DNA from: CAYHIN01 sp964356705
GTDB taxonomy: Bacteria > Patescibacteriota > Microgenomatia > CAZETR01 > Amesbacteraceae
Direction: 5' to 3'
DNA: 20,917 nucleotides
NCBI GenBank assembly: GCA_964356705.1
Contig: CAYHIN010000012.1
Span: 1 to 20,917 of the forward strand
In this document: piece by piece, positions 14,093 to 20,917 of the stretch
How positions within the stretch are numbered: position 1 is the first letter of the stretch
How the letters are laid out: the number at the start of each line of letters is the position of its first letter
Notes under the pieces: generated by a model
Database searches by the model: none
Told to the model about the DNA's origin: nothing
The model's input: only the letters and a program-made list of their open reading frames with translations
Position numbers and translations under genes: made by a program

Positions 14093-15123
14093 ATACCTTT
14101 ATATACCTCCATTGTCTCATCTGCTGTCTTTTTCCAGCTGAATTTGGTGAGTTGCTTTTTGCCTAGGGCGACTAGACTGGTCTTTTCTTTGATGGCTTGG
14201 GCAATACCTGCCGCTATCCCCTCCTCGTCTAATGGATCAAATAAGATAGCAGCAGATCCGGCTACTTCGGGAATGGATGAAGTGCTGGAGGCAGCTACTG
14301 GAACTCCAAAATGAAAAGCTTCTAATATTGGCAGACCGAAGCCTTCGTATAACGAAGGGTAGACAAAAGCCTGTGCTCCGGCAAAGTAATTGGCTAACTG
14401 CTGGTCTGAGATGTGGCCGGTGAACTGAACAGTATCATGTATTTTGTATGATGTATCATGAGGTTTTTCACCGACTATGATGAGTTTTTCGGGAAGGGAG
14501 TACTTTTCTCGATACTTCGTGTAAGCAGCTATGAGTCGCATAATGTTTTTGCGAGGCTGGCGGGCACCGATAGCTAATATGTATGATGTATCTGGTATTA
14601 CGTATGATGTATTTGCCGTGATGGAATGTTGAACAGGGAGAGCCTCGTGGATTACGTGGATTTTGGAGGAGGGATAGCTGAATAATTTTTGAAAATCGGC
14701 GGCGGTGTTTTGGGACACACAGATCACGGCATCACATTCTCTGACTACCCACTTCATGCGGGCTGTGTGAGCGGCAATTATTTTGGAACCCGTTTCTTCG
14801 GGAAACAAAAATGGCGAGAGATCATGGATAGTTGTGACTTTTTTTGCACGACTCGGCCCTTGGGCCCAGTCGGAAGAATGATAAATACCCACGGGACCCA
14901 CGAAACTTTCGACTGGGAACATATGAGCTTGGTTCCAAAGATAATGGATAGCAGTTGGAGGAAGGGGGATAACTTTGACTCCTGCGGGAAACTCATCTCC
15001 GCGCCGGAGTGAGAAGCCAAACTGAAGAAGTAACTCCGCGGGTAGATGGCGAACCAAATTCTGGGTGTACTGCGATACTCCAGTCTGAAATATGAGAGAT
15101 GAGACATCAATTGCGACGCGCAT
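14086..15123 (-). CDS. GT4 family glycosyltransferase carrying two repeat arrays
   Basis: GT-B glycosyltransferase of 345 aa. Motifs are MRVAIDVSSLIFQTGVSQYT (1-20), TTIHDLSPFLFPEE (97-110), AVICVSQNTAADF (132-144), the start of the C-terminal domain YILAIGARQPRKN (181-193), and E-x7-E at E260/E268 in PSLYEGFGLPILEAF. Two GTATNNN repeat arrays are read through in frame: ANTSYVIPDTSY (170-181), at the hinge between the Rossmann domains, and HDTSYKIHDT (222-231), in a loop before VQFTGHISD. The catalytic and donor residues outside them look intact, so the enzyme may still be active. It overlaps the GT4 downstream by 7 nt and the membrane protein upstream by 17 nt. ATG start at 15123. Confidence 0.92.
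   Translation of the reverse strand: MRVAIDVSSLIFQTGVSQYTQNLVRHLPAELLLQFGFSLRRGDEFPAGVKVIPLPPTAIHYLWNQAHMFPVESFVGPVGIYHSSDWAQGPSRAKKVTTIHDLSPFLFPEETGSKIIAAHTARMKWVVRECDAVICVSQNTAADFQKLFSYPSSKIHVIHEALPVQHSITANTSYVIPDTSYILAIGARQPRKNIMRLIAAYTKYREKYSLPEKLIIVGEKPHDTSYKIHDTVQFTGHISDQQLANYFAGAQAFVYPSLYEGFGLPILEAFHFGVPVAASSTSSIPEVAGSAAILFDPLDEEGIAAGIAQAIKEKTSLVALGKKQLTKFSWKKTADETMEVYKGIC
14432..14459. repeat. heptanucleotide array, GTATNNN type, four units, inside GT4 gene
   Basis: Units on the plus strand: GTATCAT, GTATTTT, GTATGAT, GTATCAT. The coding strand reads HDTSYKIHDT. It shares an exact 13-nt string (14445-14457) with the second array at 14580-14592, exactly 135 nt away. Confidence 0.88.
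14581..14615. repeat. heptanucleotide array, GTATNNN type, five units, inside GT4 gene
   Basis: Units on the plus strand: GTATGAT, GTATCTG, GTATTAC, GTATGAT, GTATTTG. The coding strand reads NTSYVIPDTSY, at the same hinge position as the array at 5547-5581 in another GT4. Confidence 0.9.
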
Positions 15124-16378
15124 ATATTTGGACTGAGTCCACCTGATCTATCAACTGATAGTGGGCCTTTATATATTCTACCAAGTAGGAGGCGTAATCT
15201 CTTAGATATTGGTCGTCTATATTGCTTTCGGTGTCAAAAAGGACTAGCTCTGGTGGGTCGACCCGAAGCGAAGTCAGGATGCGGCCGCCTGACACCTGTA
15301 AAAACCAGGGAAACTGGAAGACAAATATGTTTGCCGGAGGCAGAGTACTGGTCTCCTTGTAAACATGCGGCTGGACACCGAGTAAAAAGATCTTTTGTCC
15401 GGGATCGGTGTGCTTTTTTACAATATCTATCAACTTGAGATTGTGGGTATCGAAATATTTGTATCCCCCAGGATTGGGTGTATCGTACATAAAATAGCCA
15501 AACCAGGTGACTGAAATTAAGATGGTCAAAACCACAAATTTGAGGCTTTTTTTTGCAAGTGAAACCGCAACTGCCAAAAAAGGAATAAAAGGCTGCAGAT
15601 GAATAAGACCAAAGCGAGAAAAAGTCTCGAGACTAGCTAGCAGTCCCCACAAAAGCATGTGCCGACTCTTGGGATAGCGAACAAAACAATATAAACCTAC
15701 GGAGAAAATAAGCATGACTTTTGCCGCTTCCTTGAGAGTAGGCAGATTGCGACCGAGACTTGCAAAAACGGTGAGATTGAAGTCTACTGTCCAGTACCAA
15801 AAGTCAGCCAATGTTCCGAGTCTATAAAAATAAAGCAGCATCAGAATAGAAGGGAACACAGCAGCGATGGAAAATATGAAAAGTTGCCTGAATCTACGGC
15901 GAAACAGCAATGTAATTCCTACGTAAGCCACAACCGGGATTAATGTCTGCTTGAAAACAACGGCCAAACCGAGAACCAACCCTAAAGTCAAAAAATTGCC
16001 TGCTTGAAATAGAAGGAATCCCGGCAGAAGAAACAGGGGTAGAAAAGTTTCCAGCCATAGCTGATTGCCCTCAAAGATAGGCTGCCACAACGTGAACAAG
16101 AGAACAGAGATTTTTGATCTGGAGAGGCGATAAATAATGGCAGACTGGATAAGAACAATTATGATCATCAAGGATTTGAAGGAGACGGGGTCTTGGAAAC
16201 CAAGAGTAAAAAAATTGATCGGAAAAAACATGAGTCCGGGAAAGTGCTGATCGAGGATCTGGGCATAGGGAATAACACGGCTGGCGGTAAGATACGGATA
16301 GATCAAAAGCTCGGGATACAGAAAGAACTCAAGTCGGGAAAGAACTAGAGCATGAAATACCTGGAGAAGAACTGTCAT
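15107..16378 (-). CDS. multi-pass membrane protein, GT-C/GT39-like
   Basis: A 423-aa protein with many hydrophobic segments (for example LMIIIVLIQSAIIY and LPLFLLPGFLLFQAG) and a C-terminal soluble part. The early loop ILDQHFPGLMFF (41-52) sits where GT-C glycosyltransferases carry their acidic catalytic loop, and the late VKKHTDPGQKIFLLGVQPHV and ASYLVEYIKAHYQLID resemble the C-terminal domains of GT39-like proteins. It is therefore probably a polyprenyl-phosphate-sugar-dependent glycosyltransferase, but less clearly than its neighbours. I take the ATG at 16378, which shares one base with the upstream stop (TGATG); the GTG one codon earlier at 16381 is equally usable. It overlaps the downstream GT4 by 17 nt. 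Confidence 0.8.
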   Translation of the reverse strand: MTVLLQVFHALVLSRLEFFLYPELLIYPYLTASRVIPYAQILDQHFPGLMFFPINFFTLGFQDPVSFKSLMIIIVLIQSAIIYRLSRSKISVLLFTLWQPIFEGNQLWLETFLPLFLLPGFLLFQAGNFLTLGLVLGLAVVFKQTLIPVVAYVGITLLFRRRFRQLFIFSIAAVFPSILMLLYFYRLGTLADFWYWTVDFNLTVFASLGRNLPTLKEAAKVMLIFSVGLYCFVRYPKSRHMLLWGLLASLETFSRFGLIHLQPFIPFLAVAVSLAKKSLKFVVLTILISVTWFGYFMYDTPNPGGYKYFDTHNLKLIDIVKKHTDPGQKIFLLGVQPHVYKETSTLPPANIFVFQFPWFLQVSGGRILTSLRVDPPELVLFDTESNIDDQYLRDYASYLVEYIKAHYQLIDQVDSVQIYARRN

Positions 16379-17739
16379 CACCGGTGATACTCACGAATAA
16401 AACCAACGCCAGAAAAATCATGAATTTTTACTTCTGAAAATCCCATTTCTTTTACTATCTGGTCGGTAACTCGGTTTGGATCTGTCAGCTCGCCCAAGTA
16501 ATCAAATACAAACACAGAACGGGCAGTGGACAAAGGAATGAGACGAGATGCTACTTCATCCGGCTTGGCAGGAAAGCTGGGAACGGCCGCGATTACAGGC
16601 AGATCCGGGTTATACCAAGCAATGGGAGAAAAGCTCCCGGAAAACTTGACCACTGAGACTGAGTCCCGGGTCGTCAAAAAAGCGACTGCCTGGCGCCACT
16701 GCTCTCTTTGGATCCTAGGCCGGGTGAAGTAAGTGATATTGCCAGTGAGAGATATATATAGCAGTAGAGTCAAAAATAATTTTGGGAACCGCATGGCAGC
16801 CTGACTGAAGGCCAAAATAAAAGCGGGAAGGATGTAAATGACTCTAAACGGCTGGCTCTGAGGCAGGAAAAAAGACACCGCGAGCATGATAAATATGGGC
16901 CCAAATGCCCAGGCCAAAAGAAAACGGCGCTGAGCCTGAGCCACGACCAATCCTGCAAATGTAACTATTAGGACAAACACGATGTATAAGCCGTATAAAT
17001 AGCGAGAGAGAAAGCTGATCCGCCCGGCTACTATCTTGAAAAGAGTGACAGGAAGAGTCTTGAGAGGGGCTGTGCTGAGGACTGATCTCCAGCCGGGAAG
17101 ATAGGTGTCAATATTTACCCCTGAACCTAGCTGGGACACAAATTGAGGTAGCCAGGGGAGGATCAGTATTAAGTATAAAGTATTATGTATTATGTATTTT
17201 TTGTAATCTAACTTCGTTACTAACAGTATCTGCGTTAGTATTAAGAAAACAGATGAATAATGGGAGTAAAAAAGCAGGGAATTTACGATAGCGAGGGACA
17301 AATACTTTTTTTTAAATAAAAAGTACATTGAGAGAGTGCCGAGAAGACACAAGAGAGAATAAGATCTGAACTCTTGGGAGTAATAAATATGAAATGGAGC
17401 TATTGCGAGAAATAAACTAGCCAACAATCCAGAGTTTTTCTTGGGAAGTAATTTGTTTGCAAAAATATAAATGACATAGATGTTTATTACTCCAAACGAA
17501 ATGGGTAGGAGACGGAGCCATACATCTGAGCGGCCTAGCTGGAGCCAAAAGTGGGCCAGGACGTAAAAGAGGGGAGGGTGAAAATCGGCCGATCTATCTG
17601 ACCAAATCTGTGACAGTGACATGGATGACATCTGGGCTTGGGACGCCTCGTCTAGCCAAAAACTTTGATCCACATGGACAAGTCTGAGGGCTAATCCTAG
17701 CAATAGAATGGAAATTAGTGCTATTTTTTGGAAAGACAT
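16378..17739 (-). CDS. GT39-type multi-pass membrane glycosyltransferase
   Basis: GT-C enzyme of 453 aa. After the first membrane helix (5-21) comes the acidic loop SFWLDEASQAQ (26-36), then FHPPLFYVLAHFWLQL (53-68) and YYSQEFRSYSL (119-129), all characteristic of dolichyl-/polyprenyl-phosphate-mannose-dependent mannosyltransferase relatives. Asp30-Glu31 and the Asp52/His54-Pro-Pro region are the likely active-site residues. The loop YKKYIIHNTLYL (179-190) is encoded by a 7-nt repeat array (17165-17199). It could use the product of the DPM1-like GT2 encoded at 19518-20222. It overlaps the upstream GT2 by 19 nt. ATG start at 17739. Confidence 0.9.
   Translation of the reverse strand: MSFQKIALISILLLGLALRLVHVDQSFWLDEASQAQMSSMSLSQIWSDRSADFHPPLFYVLAHFWLQLGRSDVWLRLLPISFGVINIYVIYIFANKLLPKKNSGLLASLFLAIAPFHIYYSQEFRSYSLLCLLGTLSMYFLFKKKYLSLAIVNSLLFYSHYSSVFLILTQILLVTKLDYKKYIIHNTLYLILILPWLPQFVSQLGSGVNIDTYLPGWRSVLSTAPLKTLPVTLFKIVAGRISFLSRYLYGLYIVFVLIVTFAGLVVAQAQRRFLLAWAFGPIFIMLAVSFFLPQSQPFRVIYILPAFILAFSQAAMRFPKLFLTLLLYISLTGNITYFTRPRIQREQWRQAVAFLTTRDSVSVVKFSGSFSPIAWYNPDLPVIAAVPSFPAKPDEVASRLIPLSTARSVFVFDYLGELTDPNRVTDQIVKEMGFSEVKIHDFSGVGFIREYHR
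17165..17199. repeat. heptanucleotide array, RGTATTA-like, five units, inside GT39 gene
   Basis: Units on the plus strand: AGTATTA, AGTATAA, AGTATTA, TGTATTA, TGTATTT. The coding strand reads YIIHNTLYLI, matching the Y-x-I-x-(D/N)-T-x-Y pattern of the arrays in the GT4 genes. Confidence 0.8.
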
Positions 17740-18440
17740 GTTTTTATATTTACCTCGAGACCATAGATAGCCATCAAGTAACTAATAAATAACCCGTGCC
17801 AGCCGTCTAAAAAACCTAGGTATAAAAAATAATGCCGGAAAAACTTCCATACGGGAAAGAGAGGGTTGGAGTTTGGAGATTCAAGTGAGGTGTAATGATT
17901 TGTCTTGGACAGAAACTGCTCGACTGACACAAATGCGTTGTGACACAATAAGTGGCGTAACTCCCCTACTATTCCTTTGGTCTGGATATGCTCATGGACT
18001 GCGCCTTGCCAACTACCTGAGGACCTGCGGAAAAATCTGATATTTTTGTCGTCATTGGGGCTCCAGTTGGAGTGACGAATGGCCTTGCCAAAAATATAGT
18101 TCAGTCTCTTTATATAGTAGGCCGAGTATTTTTGGGAATCTGTGTCGAGAGCCTTAATTTCAGAACGTAATTCATCTGAAAGCCACTCATCGGCGTCAAT
18201 TGACAGTATCCAATCGTTTTGGCATTGGTCTGAAGCAAAGTTTCTCTGAGCAGAAAAGTCATCAAACTTGCGGACGAAGACCCGGACGCCTGCTTGCTCG
18301 CAGATTTTTTTGGTCGTATCGGTAGTGCTTTGGTCTATTACCACGACTATATCGTCTGCAAGCCCGGCTAGGCTTGTGAGACATTTGCTGATAGTAGTGG
18401 CTTCGTTTTTTGCGATGATTGCGACCGATATTTTGGACAT
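17721..18440 (-). CDS. GT2 family glycosyltransferase, WaaE/KdtX-like
   Basis: GT-A glycosyltransferase of 239 aa, cytoplasmic with a hydrophobic C-terminal part. It starts ISVAIIAKNEATTISKCL (4-21), has VIDQSTTDTT (35-44), FDDFSAQRNFA (59-69), the metal-binding DxD in SIDADEW (80-86) and WQGAVHEHI further on, the pattern of the WaaE lipopolysaccharide-core glucosyltransferase group. The C-terminal FFRHYFLYLGFLDGWHGLFI segment is also usual in this group and may hold the protein to the membrane. Seven bases separate it from the upstream GT4, the only non-overlapping junction besides the start of the sugar transferase. The sugar it transfers cannot be inferred. Confidence 0.92.
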   Translation of the reverse strand: MSKISVAIIAKNEATTISKCLTSLAGLADDIVVVIDQSTTDTTKKICEQAGVRVFVRKFDDFSAQRNFASDQCQNDWILSIDADEWLSDELRSEIKALDTDSQKYSAYYIKRLNYIFGKAIRHSNWSPNDDKNIRFFRRSSGSWQGAVHEHIQTKGIVGELRHLLCHNAFVSVEQFLSKTNHYTSLESPNSNPLFPVWKFFRHYFLYLGFLDGWHGLFISYLMAIYGLEVNIKTCLSKK

Positions 18441-18447
18441 AATAATT

Positions 18448-19518
18448 TTATTTGGTTATCAGCTGGAGAAATAATTCCTGATATTTTTGGGAAATAACGT
18501 TCCAGGAAAACTTGCTAGCCTGTTTTCTAGGTGCATCTTTCCAATCGGTCCGAAGACCATCGGAAATTGTTTTCGCGAAAGCCCTGACATTTGTGGGATC
18601 AACATATAAACCAGCTTCCCCTACTATTTCTCTTCTAATGGGATCGTCTGTAACCACAGATCCCAAACCGGAAGACATTCCCTCAAGTAAGACTATACCG
18701 AACGATTCCCATGGACTGGTGGGGTACGCAAACAGATCACAAGCTGTGTAGACACCCGGCATATCTTTGTGGGCAAATGATTTGAGCATAAAACGACCAG
18801 GCAACAGTTTGTTGCCAAGTTTTTCTATCTCTGCCCGCCCCTCACCATCTCCGACCAAAAGTAGGCTGACATTTGGTACGTGCTGCATGGCCTGAATAAG
18901 TAAGTGCTGTCTTTTCATCCATGGCCAGATTGCAGCCGCACACAATACGATCGGTCCAGGTAGATCCAGCATAACGGGCTTTGATTTGGGATTAAACTCC
19001 TCTAGATCTATACCATTTGGTATTTTTAATATTTTTATAAAAGGGTTCGATTTTTTTGCCCAGTCCTCTTGGGGGGTACTCAGAGCTACAAATACATTAG
19101 GAAAAGTCCAAAGAGCTATCCTTTCGTCAAGACCAGGCCCTCCATGGCCTGAAATCAAAATCTTGTACTTTCTAAAAAACGACCACAATTTAATAATGAC
19201 TGCCTGCAGGCGATTATTTGTGGGGACAACAATTTGAGTCTTGGAGGTGATGTGTCGTAGTGCTTTTAGAGTGAAGACTCCCCCATTTATGAAGTCTAGT
19301 ATCTGATTTAGTATGATTAAGATATACCCTTGTCCCAAGTTGTTTATTGGCATGGGAATACGAATTGTCCTATATAAAGAGTTTGACAAAGCATTTCCCG
19401 ACTGTATTACTTCTACTTCATCTCCTAGGCCGATCAGACGGTTTGCTAAATTGTGTACAAAAACTTCAACTCCACGCGGCAAAATTCCTGAATAATAACT
19501 TAAGAATGTAATTTTCAT
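18448..19518 (-). CDS. GT4 family glycosyltransferase
   Basis: GT-B glycosyltransferase of 356 aa. N-terminal motif PRGVEVFVHNLANRLIGLGD (14-33), followed by ISGHGGPGLDERIALW (122-137), an unusual Gly-rich acceptor-side loop, and LKIPNGIDLEEFNP (164-177). The C-terminal domain has VGDGEGRAEIEKL (222-234) and E-x7-E at E271/E279 in PWESFGIVLLEGM, then EIVGEAGLYVDP. No repeat array is seen in it. Its ATG overlaps the upstream stop by one base (TGATG). Donor and acceptor are unknown. Confidence 0.93.
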   Translation of the reverse strand: MKITFLSYYSGILPRGVEVFVHNLANRLIGLGDEVEVIQSGNALSNSLYRTIRIPMPINNLGQGYILIILNQILDFINGGVFTLKALRHITSKTQIVVPTNNRLQAVIIKLWSFFRKYKILISGHGGPGLDERIALWTFPNVFVALSTPQEDWAKKSNPFIKILKIPNGIDLEEFNPKSKPVMLDLPGPIVLCAAAIWPWMKRQHLLIQAMQHVPNVSLLLVGDGEGRAEIEKLGNKLLPGRFMLKSFAHKDMPGVYTACDLFAYPTSPWESFGIVLLEGMSSGLGSVVTDDPIRREIVGEAGLYVDPTNVRAFAKTISDGLRTDWKDAPRKQASKFSWNVISQKYQELFLQLITK

Positions 19519-20222
19519 CAGTCTTGGAAACGATAGCGGAAAAGTGTGTAGATTGCACTAAGGCCGTCGCGCCAGCCAATTTTTTTGCCTTCGGAATAGG
19601 TCCTAGGAGTAACTGTGATGGGGACTTCAACTATGCTTACTCCCCTTTTTAGTAATTTGGCGGTAATTTCTGGCTCGAAGTCAAAGCGATTTGCAGTGAG
19701 CCTGAAGTCTTTTATCAACTTTGTCCGTACGACTTTGTAACAAGTCTCCATATCTGACACCGATCCTCCGTATAACAGTCTGGTGAGGGCTGACAACAGA
19801 TGATTGGTTAACCAGTGAATGGGTAGTGGAGTTTTGTTAGGTCCCGTAAGGACAAGGGGATAATTTGCCAGTCTAGTACCATAGACAGCCTGACATGGCG
19901 GCGAAATAAAGGGCGACAGTAACTTGGAGTAATCTGAGGGGGAATATTCAAGATCTGCATCCTGAATAAGAATGATGTCACCTTTGGCCTGGTTTAGCGC
20001 GGTTTTTATGGCTGCTCCTTTGCCCTGATTGTATGAATGGGTAATCAACTTTATATTTCTTTGCTTTTTTAGAATACCTGGGGTGAGATCTGTCGAGGCA
20101 TCGTCCACTACTATGATTTCTTTTTTGAAATCTTTGGGAAGCCTGGATTTTTTAACTAGATCAATTATTTTTGAAATAGTATTTTGCTCATTAAAAACCG
20201 GGATGATAATGCTGACTTTCAT
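19518..20222 (-). CDS. GT2 family glycosyltransferase, polyprenyl-phosphate mannose/glucose synthase-like (DPM1-like)
   Basis: GT-A enzyme of 234 aa, close in length and motifs to the catalytic domain of dolichol/polyprenyl-phosphate mannose synthases: VSIIIPVFNEQNTI (3-16), IVVDDASTDLT (37-47), NQGKGAAIKTAL (65-76), the DxD in LIQDADLEY (85-93), YGTRL, SDMETCYKVVR and FDFEPEITAKL. No C-terminal membrane domain is present. If it charges a polyprenyl phosphate, it would supply the three GT39/GT-C proteins of this cluster; that link is inferred. It overlaps the methyltransferase by 4 nt (ATGA) and the GT4 by 1 nt. Confidence 0.92.
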   Translation of the reverse strand: MKVSIIIPVFNEQNTISKIIDLVKKSRLPKDFKKEIIVVDDASTDLTPGILKKQRNIKLITHSYNQGKGAAIKTALNQAKGDIILIQDADLEYSPSDYSKLLSPFISPPCQAVYGTRLANYPLVLTGPNKTPLPIHWLTNHLLSALTRLLYGGSVSDMETCYKVVRTKLIKDFRLTANRFDFEPEITAKLLKRGVSIVEVPITVTPRTYSEGKKIGWRDGLSAIYTLFRYRFQD

Positions 20223-20911
20223 GATTTTTTTAGAATAGTGATCAATGAAAGTCCGAGAGGAGGGTGAACAAATTTTTCTATAAATAAGAATGGTCTGGAA
20301 ATAATGTCAAACAATTTGACTGAGCCTGAAGTGAGATTGTTGTTTCGCATTATTAATCCTGACACGATCCAACCGATTAATCCCAAGGGATTTATGTAAT
20401 ACGACTTTATTACCTGAAAACCGGCTCTTTTCGCGATGGAATTTATCTGGGGAATCGTATATCTTTTTACGTGGCCCAGATTTTTGTCCAGGCGATTGTA
20501 AGCCCATGGAGTACTGGGAACTAGAATAAACGCTGTCCCGGATGGGGCGAGCATGTCAAAAATGTTCTTCATGGCTTGGGAGATATTTGGTATATGTTCC
20601 AGGACATTTAGGCTGATGGCGGAGTTAAATTTTTTATAAAGCCCACTGGGCAGGATACTTTTTTGTAAATCAAACTCATATACCTCGACTGAATGAGTTT
20701 TCTGGATAGACTTTAGGTATTCTAAGTGTTGGTCGATGGCGGTCGTTTTGAACCCATGTCCTACAAGAAATGACAGAAAGTTTCCCGTGCCCGCGCCAAC
20801 TTCAACTACTGGTGATTTTAAATACGGAACAATCTGGGAGAAAAGCCATCTGTTGTAGTAGCTGGCGTGAGACATGACGTCTAATGTTTTTTTACCTACG
20901 GGATCATCCAT
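20219..20911 (-). CDS. class I SAM-dependent methyltransferase, 5' end at window edge
   Basis: Rossmann-fold methyltransferase of at least 230 aa. The SAM-binding motif VVEVGAGTGNFLSFL is at 35-49, the acidic strand-2 end TTAIDQ at 56-61, and SLNVLEHI at 100-107, as in the Methyltransf_11/12 families. A hydrophobic stretch (NPLGLIGWIVSGLIM, 174-188) suggests membrane contact or a lipid-linked substrate. ATG at 20911 is used, but the frame stays open to the right edge, so the true start may be outside. It is coupled by ATGA to the DPM1-like GT2; methyltransferases of this sort often sit beside such GT2 genes in glycan loci. Substrate unknown. Confidence 0.88.
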   Translation of the reverse strand: MDDPVGKKTLDVMSHASYYNRWLFSQIVPYLKSPVVEVGAGTGNFLSFLVGHGFKTTAIDQHLEYLKSIQKTHSVEVYEFDLQKSILPSGLYKKFNSAISLNVLEHIPNISQAMKNIFDMLAPSGTAFILVPSTPWAYNRLDKNLGHVKRYTIPQINSIAKRAGFQVIKSYYINPLGLIGWIVSGLIMRNNNLTSGSVKLFDIISRPFLFIEKFVHPPLGLSLITILKKS

Positions 20912-20917
20912 TTTGCA

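Noticed and set aside
15264..15282. Another copy of the palindromic element (CATCCTGACTTCGCTTCGG on the minus strand)
   Set aside because: The match is brief, the symmetry is poor and the encoded residues fit the protein without an insert.

Overview
The window reads as a piece of a small-genome bacterium of the Candidate Phyla Radiation (Patescibacteria), probably Microgenomates-like. I infer this from a short RecO with no cysteines, a homodimer-type glycyl-tRNA synthetase beside it, a DUF4012 membrane protein, and a very dense cluster of glycosyltransferases. TGA is used as an ordinary stop throughout, so this is not one of the CPR lineages that recode TGA. The lineage call rests on gene content only.

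Every gene I support lies on the minus strand, so transcription runs from the right edge to the left. Read in that direction, the window holds a methyltransferase (20911-20219), a DPM1-like GT2 (20222-19518), a GT4 (19518-18448), a WaaE-like GT2 (18440-17721), two multi-pass GT39-type or GT-C-like membrane proteins (17739-15107), two GT4 genes (15123-12980), a hexapeptide acyltransferase (12983-12342), a small protein with two membrane segments (12345-11845), an O-antigen ligase/polymerase-like protein (11858-10581), a third GT39 protein (10584-9208), a GT4 (9211-8012), a GT2 (8040-7177), two GT4 genes (7213-5043), mannose-1-phosphate guanylyltransferase (5076-3976), a polyprenyl-phosphate sugar-phosphate transferase (3974-3333) and a DUF4012 protein (3336-1384). 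recO (1311-766) and the start of glycyl-tRNA synthetase (605 to the left edge) follow. From 20911 to 1384 genes overlap by 1-37 nt or are separated by at most 7 nt, so the cluster looks like one translationally coupled operon. Its promoter is not visible and probably lies beyond the right edge.

Together the genes describe a surface polysaccharide or glycoprotein-glycan pathway. ManC-like protein makes GDP-mannose, the sugar transferase loads a first sugar phosphate on polyprenyl phosphate, GT4 and GT2 enzymes extend it on the cytoplasmic face, and the DPM1-like GT2 may charge a polyprenyl-phosphate sugar for the GT39 membrane enzymes. Acetylation and methylation may decorate the chain, and the ligase-like protein polymerises or attaches it. 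No Wzx flippase, ABC exporter or classical Wzz is seen in the window.

The most unusual signal is not a gene. Short arrays of degenerate 7-nt repeats, often exactly five units (35 nt), sit inside at least six coding genes without breaking the frame. Several encode a Y-x-I-x-(D/N)-T-x-Y peptide, and two lie at the same inter-domain hinge of two different GT4 enzymes. A separate palindromic repeat family occurs between genes, inside a GT2 gene and as the C-terminal tail of a GT4. The longest gap without a gene is about 160 bp (606-765) and holds two inverted repeats. No rRNA, tRNA, CRISPR array or transposase was seen.
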